63,184 bases of DNA from Dichotomicrobium thermohalophilum (GTDB taxonomy: Bacteria > Pseudomonadota > Alphaproteobacteria > Rhizobiales > Rhodomicrobiaceae), in the NCBI RefSeq assembly GCF_003550175.1, contig NZ_QXDF01000006.1, positions 1-63,184 of the forward strand. The letters run 5' to 3'. A program made the translations under genes and the position numbers. Of the stretch, positions 46,666 to 56,368 are shown piece after piece. Every line of letters begins with the position of its first letter. Within the stretch, counting starts at the first letter, position 1. The notes under the pieces were generated by a model. The model did not search any database, was not told where the DNA came from, and was given only the letters and a program-made list of their open reading frames with translations.

Positions 46666-47694
46666 ATGGATATTGACGCTCACATGGCTAGCGGACAAAG
46701 CCCGATGATCGATCCGTTCGGGCGCAAGATCACCTATCTGCGGGTCTCGGTGACGGACCGGTGCGATTTCCGCTGCGTCTACTGCATGGCGGAAAACATG
46801 ACCTTCCTGCCGAAAAAGGACTTGCTGACGCTGGAGGAACTGGACCGCGTCTGCACGGCCTTCATTGCCAAGGGCGTGCGCAAGCTCCGGCTGACCGGCG
46901 GGGAGCCGCTCGTGCGCCGCAACATCATGTGGCTGATCCGCTCGCTGTCCCGGCACATGGAAAGCGGCGCGCTGGATGAGCTGACCCTGACGACCAACGG
47001 CAGCCAGCTCACCCGCTTCGCCCACGAACTGGCCGACGCCGGCGTGCGCCGCGTTAATATCTCGATGGACACGCTCGACCCCGAAAAGTTTCAGCAGATC
47101 ACGCGGTGGGGCCGGCTGGAGCAGGTCATGGCGGGTATCGATGCCGCGCAGGAGGCGGGTCTCCATGTCAAGATCAACGCCGTCGCGCTGAAGGACGTCA
47201 ACGAGCACGAAATTGAGGAGATGCTGCGCTGGGCGCATGGCCGCGGCATGGACCTGACGCTCATCGAGACGATGCCGCTGGGCGACATCGACGGCGACCG
47301 CACCGACCAGTATCTGCCGCTTTCAACCGTGCGCGCGCGGCTGGCCGAAAAGTTCACTCTGGAGGACATCCCGTACAAGACGGGCGGTCCGGCGCGCTAT
47401 GTGCAGGTGGCCGAGACCGGCGGACGGCTTGGTTTCATCACCCCGCTGACGCATAACTTCTGCGAGAGCTGCAACCGTGTGCGCCTGACCTGTACGGGCA
47501 CGCTCTATATGTGCCTCGGTCAGGAAGACGCGGCGGATCTGCGTGCGCCGTTGCGCGCCAGCGAGGGCAACGAGTTGCTCAACGCCGCAATCGACGAAGC
47601 CATTTCGCGCAAGCCCAAGGGACATGACTTCGTCATCGACCGGCGCAACAACCAGCCCGCCGTCAGCCGGCACATGAGCGTGACCGGGGGGTGA
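46666..47694 (+). CDS. moaA: GTP 3',8-cyclase of molybdenum cofactor synthesis
   Basis: A 342-residue radical SAM protein with the N-terminal motif CDFRCVYCM and the C-terminal cluster Cys in [20 protein letters not shown]. The end is HMSVTGG, with the GG tail required for activity. The start at 46666 follows a GGGAGGAGG ribosome site by about 8 bases. It stands alone, 119 bp after hemF, convergent with the S4 protein gene. Confidence 0.96.
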   Translation: MDIDAHMASGQSPMIDPFGRKITYLRVSVTDRCDFRCVYCMAENMTFLPKKDLLTLEELDRVCTAFIAKGVRKLRLTGGEPLVRRNIMWLIRSLSRHMESGALDELTLTTNGSQLTRFAHELADAGVRRVNISMDTLDPEKFQQITRWGRLEQVMAGIDAAQEAGLHVKINAVALKDVNEHEIEEMLRWAHGRGMDLTLIETMPLGDIDGDRTDQYLPLSTVRARLAEKFTLEDIPYKTGGPARYVQVAETGGRLGFITPLTHNFCESCNRVRLTCTGTLYMCLGQEDAADLRAPLRASEGNELLNAAIDEAISRKPKGHDFVIDRRNNQPAVSRHMSVTGG

Positions 47695-47723
47695 TGGCTC
47701 GGAAGGCCCCCCTAGAAAGGGGC

Positions 47724-47754
47724 GGAGCCCCGACACGGGGAATGCCGGGGCTCC
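47724..47754 (+). terminator. Stem-loop after moaA, terminator candidate
   Basis: A perfect 9-bp stem GGAGCCCCG (47724-47732) / CGGGGCTCC (47746-47754) with a 13-base loop lies 30 bp after moaA. No clear T run follows, so it may act weakly or with Rho. The rest of 47695-47890 shows nothing else. Confidence 0.4.
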
Positions 47755-47890
47755 TTCGGGTGCGGGAGCAGGCCGAAACGCGACCCGTTCGCGAGACAAT
47801 GCGCGTTTCGGTTGTATCCTTTGTGCCCTACACGTGTTGACGGAAGGTTAAAGTCGGCGCGTTTTGCGTCGCGTTTGCGGACGGGTTGGT

Positions 47891-48373
47891 TTATGGGCTG
47901 TCGCCGTCGTCAGTCTGGGCGCGGGCAGCATCCAGCTTGCGCCGCTCGCGCTTCGTAGGGCGGCCGGCACCTGGCGCGCGCGTCGGGGCGGTCGCCGTTC
48001 TCTCTGACCCGCCAGTCTGAGGTTCGGCCGGTGGTGTCAGATCTTCGTAGAGGGCTCGCGCTTCCTGTGCCGGGCCGCGGCGCGCACCAGGGTCCGCGAT
48101 CCTGACAATACGCACGCGACCGCCGATCGCGGCTGTAATCACGTCCCCGGGGCGCACGCTCTGCGCGGGTTTCAGGATTTTCTCACGATTGACGCGAACC
48201 TTGCCATCCTCCACCAGCCGCGCGGCAAGGCTCCGGGTCCGCGCAAAGCGGGCGAACCATAGCCACTTGTCCAGTCTCTGGATGGGAACCTCGTCAGCGT
48301 CCGCGTGCTGCGGAGCCGCCGCCTCCGGCTTTGGCTGTTGCCGGGCTGAGCGTTTTCGGCCCTGACGCGGCAC
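47891..48373 (-). CDS. S4-domain RNA-binding protein (Hsp15-like)
   Basis: A 160-residue basic protein with one S4 domain (about 31-90: RLDKWLWFARFARTRSLAARL, then VRVNREKILKPAQSVRPGDV), like heat shock protein 15 that binds stalled large ribosomal subunits. N- and C-terminal tails are low-complexity and charged. The start is GTG at 48373, directly after the stop of the helicase gene (no gap), so it is coupled to that gene. The pair is common in alphaproteobacteria. Confidence 0.88.
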   Translation of the reverse strand: MPRQGRKRSARQQPKPEAAAPQHADADEVPIQRLDKWLWFARFARTRSLAARLVEDGKVRVNREKILKPAQSVRPGDVITAAIGGRVRIVRIADPGARRGPAQEARALYEDLTPPAEPQTGGSERTATAPTRAPGAGRPTKRERRKLDAARAQTDDGDSP

Positions 48374-51325
48374 TCAGGCGCGCTCCTGCATGTCGCGTTC
48401 CATTTTCTCCTTCAGCCCCTGCAGCGCGGCGAAGGGCGAGTCAGGATCCACGGCGGGCTGACGCTTGCCGGCATTTGCTGCGGGCTTCGGTTGCGCCTTG
48501 CCCGGCGCGGCGCGTTTCTTCTTCGGACCGCGCTTGTCGTTGGCCGGCTTGGTGCTGCCAGCCTGTTCGCGGTCGGCCTGGCGGGACTTGCGCTGCGCAC
48601 CGTGCGACTCGCTATGTGCGGCGCGGTCCTGCTGGCGCGGGCGCTTGCGCCGTTCTGGCCGGCGTCGCGGGCGCCAGATTTCCTCATATTCCGGCTCGGT
48701 CGATTGTGTTTCGCCATCGGAGACTTCGGCCGCCATCTCCTTCTGTGGCGCTTCGCCGTCCGTAGCCGGTGGCGCTTCGCCTGGCGCTTTTTCACCATTC
48801 TCCGGCGCAGCCGGCGCGTTCGCCGACGGGGGCGTCACAGGCCGGCGTTCCAGGCGGTAGCCGAGCGCCTTCAGGACGCCGTTCAGTTCCTCCTGGGAGC
48901 AGCCCAGGATTGCCATCATGTCAGGCTGCACCTTGAAGGCCCCGCCGCCGAGCGCGCCGGCCGGCGGTTCAGCATTCTCGCCGTCCGGCTTCCAGGACAC
49001 CAGCGGCCGAATCTGGTCACCGAGCCGCTCGAGAATATCGATGCGCACCGCGCGGCCGCCGCAAACATGGAACCCGCAGGCGCGGTAAAAGGCTTCCGGC
49101 AGCGTCAGGTCTGCCGTCACCGAGGTCAGGCCCGGCCGCGGCATCTCGGGCAGCGCATAAGGGTCGAGTCCGCCTTCCGCGCCGTGTTTCAGCCCCCAGA
49201 GCAGCAAAAGCAACTCTGCCGCGTCCGGCTTCATCAGCGCCGGGAAGAAGATGTTATAGGCGCCGAAGCGCACGCCATATTTGCGCAGTCCCGCCCGGGC
49301 GGTCTGGTCCAGCCCGCGCACCTCCTCGGCGACCGTATCGCGCTTCAACGAGCCGAAATTCTCAACCATCCGGAAGGCGATTCCCCGCGCGATACCGTCA
49401 AGATCAGCTGCGGCCGCCAGGTCGACGAGCGGCTTGATCCGTTGGCTGATGTGATGGTCGACCCAGGTGCGCAGCCGCGCGATGACCTTGTCCCGGTCCG
49501 GCGCGTTCATGTGCTCATCGGCGAGAAGCTGGACGCCGGGCTTCAGACCATCCTCACCGCCTTCGAGACGCGCCACCTCCTCGCCGTTCCACGTGATCGC
49601 ACCGTTACGCGTGAGCGCGAGCGTTTCCGGCTTTGCCGCGACAAGCTGGTCGGCGCGCCGCGCAAGCTCTTGCGCGAGCACCTTTGAGGCCGCGTGCCGC
49701 GCTGCCTTGCCTTGAGCGCCCGAGGCGTGCGTGTCGGGCGTGAAGCGAAAACCGTGGAGCTGCCCCACGTAGTGGTTCTCTACAAAGATCTTGCCGTCGT
49801 CCTCGATCTCGGCGTCGAGCGCGCTCTTGTCGTGCAGGCGCTTCATCAGCACGCTGGTGCGCCTGTCGACAAAGCGCTGGGCAAGCTGTTGGTGCAGCGC
49901 GTCGGACAGATTGTCCTCAATCTCTCGCGTGCGCGCCTGCCAGTGCTCCGGGTCGGCGAGCCAGCCCTGCCGATTCGACACGAAGGTCCAGGTGCGGATG
50001 AGGCTGATGCGGTTAGCCAGCGTGTCGATGTCGCCCTCGGTCGAGGCGGCCTGCTGGACCTGCTTCTCGATCCAGTCCTCGGGGATCAGGCCGTTGTCGC
50101 TGATGAGGAAGCGGTAAAGGCTGGCGACCAGCTCCGCATGGGTAGCCGCAGAAATCTTGCGGTAGTCGGGGACCTGGCAGGCATCCCAAAGCCGTGCGAC
50201 GTGCTCGGGCGTGGTCGTCAGATCAATGATCTCGTGATCGCCGGCGAGGCGCTCCAGCACGGCTACGTCATCGTTCTCACGCGTGCGCTGCAGCCGATGG
50301 GAGGCCGGGATTTCGTTCAGACTGTTCTGCAGCGCTTCCAGCGTCGAGAAGTCGAGATTGCTGTTACGCCACTGGAGGATCTTGACCGGCTCGAAGTCGT
50401 GGTCTTCCAGCTTGGCCACCAGATCAGCGTCGAACGGATCACACTCACCCGTCACGCCGAAGGTGCCGTCATTCATGTAGCGGCCAGCGCGTCCGGCGAT
50501 TTGCCCGGTTTCGCCCGGGGTCAGCATCCTGTGGACCCGGCCGTCGAACTTGCGCCGGCCGGCGAAGGCGACGTGATCGACCTCCAGGTTGAGGCCCATG
50601 CCGATCGCGTCGGTCGCCACCATGAAGTCGACGTCGCCAGACTGATAAAGCTCAACCTGAGCGTTGCGCGTGCGCGGGCTCAGCGCGCCGAGGACGACCG
50701 CCGCGCCGCCGCGCTGGCGGCGGATCAGTTCGGCGATGGCGTAAACGTCACTCGCGGAAAACGCCACAATGGCCGAGCGGCGCGGCAGCCGGCTGATCTT
50801 TTTCTGCCCGGCATAGGTCAGCTTCGACAGGCGTGGGCGTGAAATGAAATTCGCTTCGGGTAGCAGATCGCGGATCGCGCCCTGCATGGTCTGTGCGCCA
50901 AGCAACAGCGTCTCGAGGCGTCCGCGGGCGTGGAAAAGCCGATTGGTGAACACATGCCCGCGTTCCGGGTCGCCGGCAAGCTGGATTTCGTCCACGGCCA
51001 GGAAATCGACATCGGCGTTCTGCGGCATCGATTCGACGGTGCAGACATGATAGCGCGGTTCCGCGGGCTTGATCTTTTCCTCGCCGGTGATCAGCGCGAC
51101 ATTCTCGGCGCCTGCGCGGGCGGCGACCTTTTCATAGACCTCGCGCGCCAGCAAGCGCAGCGGCAGGCCGATCACGCCCGTCTCATGGCCCAGCATCCGC
51201 TCGATCGCGAGATGCGTCTTGCCGGTGTTCGTCGGGCCGAGCACCGCAGAGACGTTGCGGGCGCAGTCCGGTCGGCTGGAAACGGCACGGGGGGCGGAAG
51301 CGGAGGCGGGAGAGGTCTGCGGCAT
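48374..51325 (-). CDS. SUV3-like ATP-dependent RNA helicase
   Basis: A 983-residue superfamily 2 helicase. Motif I is GPTNTGKTHLAIERML near residue 32, motif II is VDEIQLAGDPERGH, motif VI QIAGRAGRYMNDGTFGVTGE. These are typical of the mitochondrial SUV3 group, whose bacterial relatives are found in alphaproteobacteria. The C-terminal third (from about 820) is low-complexity, rich in Lys/Arg/Glu/Ala/Pro, likely disordered and RNA-binding. Probable role is RNA unwinding in degradation; inferred from family. Confidence 0.88.
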   Translation of the reverse strand: MPQTSPASASAPRAVSSRPDCARNVSAVLGPTNTGKTHLAIERMLGHETGVIGLPLRLLAREVYEKVAARAGAENVALITGEEKIKPAEPRYHVCTVESMPQNADVDFLAVDEIQLAGDPERGHVFTNRLFHARGRLETLLLGAQTMQGAIRDLLPEANFISRPRLSKLTYAGQKKISRLPRRSAIVAFSASDVYAIAELIRRQRGGAAVVLGALSPRTRNAQVELYQSGDVDFMVATDAIGMGLNLEVDHVAFAGRRKFDGRVHRMLTPGETGQIAGRAGRYMNDGTFGVTGECDPFDADLVAKLEDHDFEPVKILQWRNSNLDFSTLEALQNSLNEIPASHRLQRTRENDDVAVLERLAGDHEIIDLTTTPEHVARLWDACQVPDYRKISAATHAELVASLYRFLISDNGLIPEDWIEKQVQQAASTEGDIDTLANRISLIRTWTFVSNRQGWLADPEHWQARTREIEDNLSDALHQQLAQRFVDRRTSVLMKRLHDKSALDAEIEDDGKIFVENHYVGQLHGFRFTPDTHASGAQGKAARHAASKVLAQELARRADQLVAAKPETLALTRNGAITWNGEEVARLEGGEDGLKPGVQLLADEHMNAPDRDKVIARLRTWVDHHISQRIKPLVDLAAAADLDGIARGIAFRMVENFGSLKRDTVAEEVRGLDQTARAGLRKYGVRFGAYNIFFPALMKPDAAELLLLLWGLKHGAEGGLDPYALPEMPRPGLTSVTADLTLPEAFYRACGFHVCGGRAVRIDILERLGDQIRPLVSWKPDGENAEPPAGALGGGAFKVQPDMMAILGCSQEELNGVLKALGYRLERRPVTPPSANAPAAPENGEKAPGEAPPATDGEAPQKEMAAEVSDGETQSTEPEYEEIWRPRRRPERRKRPRQQDRAAHSESHGAQRKSRQADREQAGSTKPANDKRGPKKKRAAPGKAQPKPAANAGKRQPAVDPDSPFAALQGLKEKMERDMQERA

Positions 51326-51607
51326 GTTTTCCCCATTGCCGGAGGGTCGCTAGAGCGCATCCGCGCCGCGGGCGCGCTCCAAAATTTCGGTCTCAATGGT
51401 CTTCGCAAGCCGCCAGCGCGGGCGAAGACGCTGCGCACGGTACATCAGCTCCGAAGCGCAAGACAGATATGGCGGCCGCTGCGGCAAGGAAAAGCCCTTA
51501 AAACAGCGCGCCGCCCATTCACACAATTAGGAGCAGGAAAACATGATGGCAATGTGAAATCGACCCCATTAGCACGGAGTCTGCGCAGATTGACCGCTCG
51601 CGGGCGT

Positions 51608-52465
51608 TTAGCTGGACCCGATAACCGTCAGCTCGCCTTCGCGGGCCGATTCCAGCCGGAACTCTTCGGTGGTCATGGATGCCGAACCGATCGGAAGCGG
51701 CAGGTGAATGTGGTAGGGCACGTAAAGCTGCGCCTTGCTCACCGGGATCAGCCACACTTCGATGTCGTTGGTACGCTCCAGGAAGCCGGTCTCTTCCTTG
51801 TTCGGCTTGTGGCCGGCGATGGCGCGGAAGCTCGCGCGGCAGACATAGGCGGGGCCATTATACCCCGCGCTGGTGACCCGGCGGGTGGTCTTGTAGCGCA
51901 GCGTGATATCATACCGCATCTTTCCGTCGAAGATCTGAAGCTCCTCGTTGCAGGACTGCGCACCCCGGGCCGGCCGACGGAATTTCGAAAGGCCGATCAC
52001 CGCGCTCAGCGGGTCGATGACCCCCCGCATGTGATGGCTCTCGATGGGTACACGGTTGCTATTGGGCGGCGGGTCGATGTTGACGTCGCTGACCCCCGAG
52101 CCATTGAAGCGCAGGCGCACGGAGCCGGCCTTGTCCCCCGACTCGTAGCCGAAGTTGTAGCGCTCGGGCTTGGGGCCCTTCGAGGTGAGGCGGCCGGCGC
52201 TCTCGGTCCGGGCATTCCACTCGAACAGGATGCCGTTGAGCAGGCTGATGCGGGCGCCGGCGCGCAGGTGATAACCGGTGCCGTTCCAGTTTGAGTGGAA
52301 GCGGAAGGTGCCGATGCTCAGGCCGTTGTAGGCGATGTCGTAGCGGGCGAAAATCTTGGAGTCGCCGGCCGTCGCGGGGCCGCTGAGCCCGCCCGCCGCG
52401 AGGAGCAGCGCCAGGGCCGGGATTGCGTAACGCATGAACCTGACAGACATCTCGTTCGACTCCAT
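51608..52465 (-). CDS. DUF3108 exported protein
   Basis: A 285-residue exported protein of the DUF3108 family. The signal segment is MRYAIPALALLLAAGGLSGP, followed by ARYDIAYNGLSIGTFRFHS and the family patterns FEWNARTESAGRL and ERYNFGYESGDKAG. A lipocalin-like or LolB-like beta fold is likely. Start 52465 (MESNEMSV) is taken since GGCGGAGGATC precedes it; MSVRF is also possible. In related genomes this gene lies near the SUV3-like helicase as here (282 bp apart). Function unknown. Confidence 0.8.
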   Translation of the reverse strand: MESNEMSVRFMRYAIPALALLLAAGGLSGPATAGDSKIFARYDIAYNGLSIGTFRFHSNWNGTGYHLRAGARISLLNGILFEWNARTESAGRLTSKGPKPERYNFGYESGDKAGSVRLRFNGSGVSDVNIDPPPNSNRVPIESHHMRGVIDPLSAVIGLSKFRRPARGAQSCNEELQIFDGKMRYDITLRYKTTRRVTSAGYNGPAYVCRASFRAIAGHKPNKEETGFLERTNDIEVWLIPVSKAQLYVPYHIHLPLPIGSASMTTEEFRLESAREGELTVIGSS

Positions 52466-52615
52466 GATCCTCCGCCGCGGACCGCCTGAGCGTTTCGCGA
52501 CACTGCCGGTCTGAAGCATTCAGCCGTTGACCAGCCAATACCCGCTATACGTCAATTCCAAGGCATTGCAACCCGCAATCGTGCCTGCGTTGAAAGCATT
52601 CATACACGCTAAATC

Positions 52616-54313
52616 TTAACGTGTGTTTTTCGCCGGCACGCCGTAGAGTGGCGATGTCCTGTCTTCATCGATTTCACCGCCGTGCGGGCCGGGATCATCG
52701 GGGGCGCGTAGCGGAAAAACCACAGTTTCGCCACCCGATGCGCTTGGCTTTTCGGCGCGTTGTGGACTGGCGTCGGGCTGCGTGGCTGCAGCGGTGGCCT
52801 TTCCGGTGGCCTTTCCGTTGTCGGGGGCCGTCTGCTCGTCCGTTTCCGCGTGGCTGCTCTTCTCGGCGGTCTCGCTCGCTGGTTCGGACGAATCCACGGC
52901 CGCCAGCCTGGCCGGTTGGCTCACGCTCTCGTCCGGCTGCTCGACATGAACGTCCTCGGCCTGTTCGAGCCGTTCGAGTCGATCCAGCTCGGCGATCTCC
53001 AGCGGAAGCGCATCCTGATCAGCCGGGGCGATCCGCTCCATGGGAATGCGCCATTCGAACGCGTCGAGCTGGCCGGTCACCGGCGAGAGTGGCGCCCAGC
53101 GGTCGGACACCACGCCGTCAGCTACCCAAGCCGGATCACGCGGGGCCCGAAGCGCCCGCGCCAACCATTCGCGCACCCGCCCGGCGTTGCGCGTGTCGCC
53201 CGCTTCGATCCGCGCCATCAGCGTGCAGACCCGGCGGGAGGGCCGCTCGGCCAGCAGCGGTTCCAGCGCCTTGCGGGCCTCGTCCCATTCATGCGCATCG
53301 ACTGCGGCGGCTGCCACGGCCACGCGGCTTTCGACGTGATCCGGGTTGTTCCGCGTCAGCGCCCGCACGCGGTTCAGCCGGTCGCGCGGGGAGTCTCCCG
53401 GTCGCACATAGGCGTAGGTGAGGGCGATGTCTGGATGCGGCGACAGCTCCCAGGTCTTGGCCAGCAGGCGCGCCGCCCGCGAGACGTAGCCCTGTGCCGC
53501 CAGCACGCGCCCGGCGATTTCCGCCGCCGGGACCAGATCAGGCGCGAGGCTGTGCGCTTCCTGCGCCAGCTTGCCGGCCTGTTCTTGATCGGTCAGTTCG
53601 ATGGCCTGAGCCTGCGCGGTCAGCAACACCGCGCGGCGGCGGTCGGCGGTCTGGCGATCGACGAGCTTGTTCTGGCGCATGGAGCCGAGTGTTTTGAGCG
53701 CGCCGGCCCAATCGCCCTTGCGGCACTGCAGTTCGAACAGCGCCTCGGCAGCCCAGGGAAGGGCGGGCTTGATTTCGACGGCGCCGGCGGCAAGCTGCTC
53801 GGCCGCCTCGATCCTGTTTTCGCGCCGGGCTTCGAGGAACAGACCATGCAGCCCCATAAGCCGCGTTTCGTCGTCATCGAGCATGGTCTCGAAGATGCGC
53901 TTGGCGGTGGCGTGGTCGCCGCTGATCTGCGCAGCCTGCGCGCGCAACAGCTTCGTCAGAGGTTCATTGTCCAGAACCTGCCGCGCCTCACTGGCATAAC
54001 GCGCGGCGAGCTGCGCGTCGCCCGCGCCGACGGCGAAGATGCCCTGGCGCAGCGCATCGCGGCCGCGCTCCTCTCGGCGTTCGCGCATCCGCGCAAGCAG
54101 CCGCGCGGGCGCCCCGAAGATGCCGCGCAGTGCGCTCCACAGCAACAGCGCCACCGCGAAGCCAAGCAGCACAACCGCGATGGCGATGAACACGCTCGTC
54201 TCGATCCGGTAGCCCAGCCAAGTGATCGCCAGCTCGCCCGGATTTCCAGCCAGCCAGGCGGCGCCCGCACCGATAACGCCGACAACGATCAGATAAAGTA
54301 GCAGTCTCAGCAT
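52616..54313 (-). CDS. hemY: HemY-like TPR membrane protein
   Basis: A 565-residue inner-membrane protein of the HemY_N family (not the protoporphyrinogen oxidase of the same name). Two N-terminal helices (LLLYLIVVGVIGAGAAWLAG and VFIAIAVVLLGFAVALLLW) precede TPR-like helical repeats (about 90-400) and a charged, disordered C terminus. It is encoded next to hemC/hemD in many proteobacteria; its role in tetrapyrrole synthesis or membrane organisation is unproven. It lies 39 bp after the Mic60-like gene. Confidence 0.88.
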   Translation of the reverse strand: MLRLLLYLIVVGVIGAGAAWLAGNPGELAITWLGYRIETSVFIAIAVVLLGFAVALLLWSALRGIFGAPARLLARMRERREERGRDALRQGIFAVGAGDAQLAARYASEARQVLDNEPLTKLLRAQAAQISGDHATAKRIFETMLDDDETRLMGLHGLFLEARRENRIEAAEQLAAGAVEIKPALPWAAEALFELQCRKGDWAGALKTLGSMRQNKLVDRQTADRRRAVLLTAQAQAIELTDQEQAGKLAQEAHSLAPDLVPAAEIAGRVLAAQGYVSRAARLLAKTWELSPHPDIALTYAYVRPGDSPRDRLNRVRALTRNNPDHVESRVAVAAAAVDAHEWDEARKALEPLLAERPSRRVCTLMARIEAGDTRNAGRVREWLARALRAPRDPAWVADGVVSDRWAPLSPVTGQLDAFEWRIPMERIAPADQDALPLEIAELDRLERLEQAEDVHVEQPDESVSQPARLAAVDSSEPASETAEKSSHAETDEQTAPDNGKATGKATAAATQPDASPQRAEKPSASGGETVVFPLRAPDDPGPHGGEIDEDRTSPLYGVPAKNTR

Positions 54314-54352
54314 GACGGTCTCTCTTCCGGGCTTCGTCGGGCGCGGCGCGTC

Positions 54353-55510
54353 CTATTGCTGGATGGCGGCGAGCATGCGGGACTCCATGGCGTCCAGTTC
54401 CTTGTTCGCGTTGATCCGCGTCTTTACTTGTTCGATCCATGGCAGTAGCTGGACCGCCGCTTCGCCCGAGAGCTGGTCACTCTGCGCAACGACGCCCGGC
54501 AGGTCGCCCGCCTTCAGCCGGTTTTCCATGCGCGCGATGATGGCGCTGGGGGAGTCGCCTTCGATCTCGCCGACCGGCCGGACATTCACGACCGAGCGCG
54601 CGCTTTCGACGATCTGCCCGATAATCGAGTCGTCGCCGGTTGCCCCGACGGCGTCCAGTGCCTTGTTGGCGAAGCGCGGGAAGCTCTCGCGGAGGTCGCG
54701 CAAGGTCGGCACGCCATCCTGCGCCGCGGCGGCCAGCGTTTCGGCTTCCAGCGCCTCGGTTGACAGGTCGCGGACGGCCTGCAACTCCGTGGCGTAGGCC
54801 GTGCCACTGTCCACCGCGCGCTGGAGATTGTTCAGGGCAACCGCAAGAGCCGAAGCTCGCGCGGCGGCGACGTTTTTCTGGCTCTGGGCACGCACCTCTT
54901 CGAGTGAGGCACGCACCGTGTTCAGGCTTTCCTCCAGTCCGGCGAGTCGTTCCCGGACGCTGGCGATCTGCTCGGCGCGCGCCGTCTCGTCCGTCGCTTC
55001 GGTTGCCGTCTGGAGCTGCTGCTCCAGCGCGTCCACGCGCGCGGTCAACGAGGCCACGGCCTCCTCGTCCGTTTGGGCCAGCCCCTCGGTGCGCGCGTTA
55101 AGCGCGGAAACGCGGTCGGCAAGTTGTGCGCGTGCTTCGCTGCTATTTTCGGCAACCGCCGAGATACGCTGTTCGAGCCTGTCCTGGGCCGCCTTGATCT
55201 GCTCGGCACTGGTCTCGGAAACGAACGGCAGACGGTCGCGGAAAGTTCCCATTGCATAATAGCCGACCACGAGCGCGATCAGCCCGCCCAGAAGGCCAGC
55301 CGCCAGATGCGTCAGGAAACCGGCTGCGCTGCCTCCTTCACGCGGGGGCGGGGTTTGTTCCGGGGCTTCGGTGTCATCGGCGCCGGTTTCGGCCTGGTTG
55401 TCGGACTTTTCTTCCGCGGACGGCTCGTCGATGCGCTCGGCCTTCAGATCGAGCGTCGCGTGCGGCCGCTGCGCGCTACCTCCGGTCTCGGATTTCGTCT
55501 CGTCAGACAT
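54353..55510 (-). CDS. Mic60/mitofilin-like membrane protein
   Basis: A 385-residue protein with a disordered acidic N terminus, one membrane helix (LAAGLLGGLIALVVGYYAMG, about 70-90), a long coiled coil (about 100-240, rich in Glu/Ala/Leu), and the C-terminal mitofilin domain ending ELDAMESRMLAAIQQ. Bacterial Mic60 homologues shape intracytoplasmic membranes in alphaproteobacteria and are encoded with hemC/hemD/hemY as here. Start 55510 (MSDETKS) follows GGAGAAAGCA; a start 12 bp upstream is less likely. Confidence 0.87.
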   Translation of the reverse strand: MSDETKSETGGSAQRPHATLDLKAERIDEPSAEEKSDNQAETGADDTEAPEQTPPPREGGSAAGFLTHLAAGLLGGLIALVVGYYAMGTFRDRLPFVSETSAEQIKAAQDRLEQRISAVAENSSEARAQLADRVSALNARTEGLAQTDEEAVASLTARVDALEQQLQTATEATDETARAEQIASVRERLAGLEESLNTVRASLEEVRAQSQKNVAAARASALAVALNNLQRAVDSGTAYATELQAVRDLSTEALEAETLAAAAQDGVPTLRDLRESFPRFANKALDAVGATGDDSIIGQIVESARSVVNVRPVGEIEGDSPSAIIARMENRLKAGDLPGVVAQSDQLSGEAAVQLLPWIEQVKTRINANKELDAMESRMLAAIQQ

Positions 55511-55645
55511 TGCTTTCTCCATGCCAGGCCGCAGGCCCTGGTAACATGATCGCCGGAAAGACCGCGCCGCGCAAATGCTGCCTGATCACCGCCATATCCG
55601 GCTTTGGTTAACGTTTCGCGAGAAGGTCGCAAGCGGTGTCGCGAT

Positions 55646-56368
55646 CTACGCGGCCGTTGATGGCCCCAACAAGTCGAGGAGCGCCCGTTGCGTGGGCCGG
55701 GCTGCAATCCTGATCTGCTCTGCCCGGAGCGGCGCCAGCCGCTCTGCAACCCGCGTGGACAAGCAGAGAAAGCGAAGGCGCGCAGCCTGTTCGCTTATGC
55801 CCGCCTGCTTTACGAGGTCAACAAAATGTCCTGCCGTGCGCGGCGACATCAGGATGACCGCGTCGACCCGCCCGGCGCCCAGTGCGCGCTCTGCCTGCTC
55901 GGGCAGCGCGGTAACCAGTTCGCTGCGATAGACGATATGCCGGAGAACGGTGAAGCCGCGCGCGCCCAACGCCGCCGCCATGTCAAAGGCAAGGTGATCA
56001 CCGGTAAGGTAGAGCAGGGGGCCGTTTTCCGGGCTGTGCGTATAGGCGATGTGCTCGGCGAGTTGCGCGCCCGTGCCGCCGCCTGCGATCACGTGCAGGA
56101 AACCGGCCTGCCGCGCCGCTTCCGCCGTCGCCGCGCCGACACAATAGGCTGGCACGCGGTGTAGCGTCTTCGCCCATTCCACATCGCGCAGTGCGCGCAC
56201 TGCATTGCGGCTTGTGAAAATGGCTGCGGCCGGGCGCTGCCCTGGCGGCTCGGGTGTCTCGTAGCGGATCACGCTCAGCGGCGCGATGATCGGCTCATGC
56301 CCGCGTGTCCGCACTGCTTCGGCCGTGGCTTTGGCGTCGTCGAGCGGACGCGTGACCAGGACGCGCAT
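55646..56368 (-). CDS. hemD: Uroporphyrinogen-III synthase
   Basis: A 240-residue two-lobed HemD that closes and rearranges hydroxymethylbilane to uroporphyrinogen III. The start MRVLVTRPLDDAKATAEAV and YCVGAATAEAARQAG with VILMSPRTAGHFVDLV are typical. The ATG at 56368 shares one base with the hemC stop (TGATG), so the two are coupled. The gap to the Mic60-like gene is 135 bp. Confidence 0.93.
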   Translation of the reverse strand: MRVLVTRPLDDAKATAEAVRTRGHEPIIAPLSVIRYETPEPPGQRPAAAIFTSRNAVRALRDVEWAKTLHRVPAYCVGAATAEAARQAGFLHVIAGGGTGAQLAEHIAYTHSPENGPLLYLTGDHLAFDMAAALGARGFTVLRHIVYRSELVTALPEQAERALGAGRVDAVILMSPRTAGHFVDLVKQAGISEQAARLRFLCLSTRVAERLAPLRAEQIRIAARPTQRALLDLLGPSTAA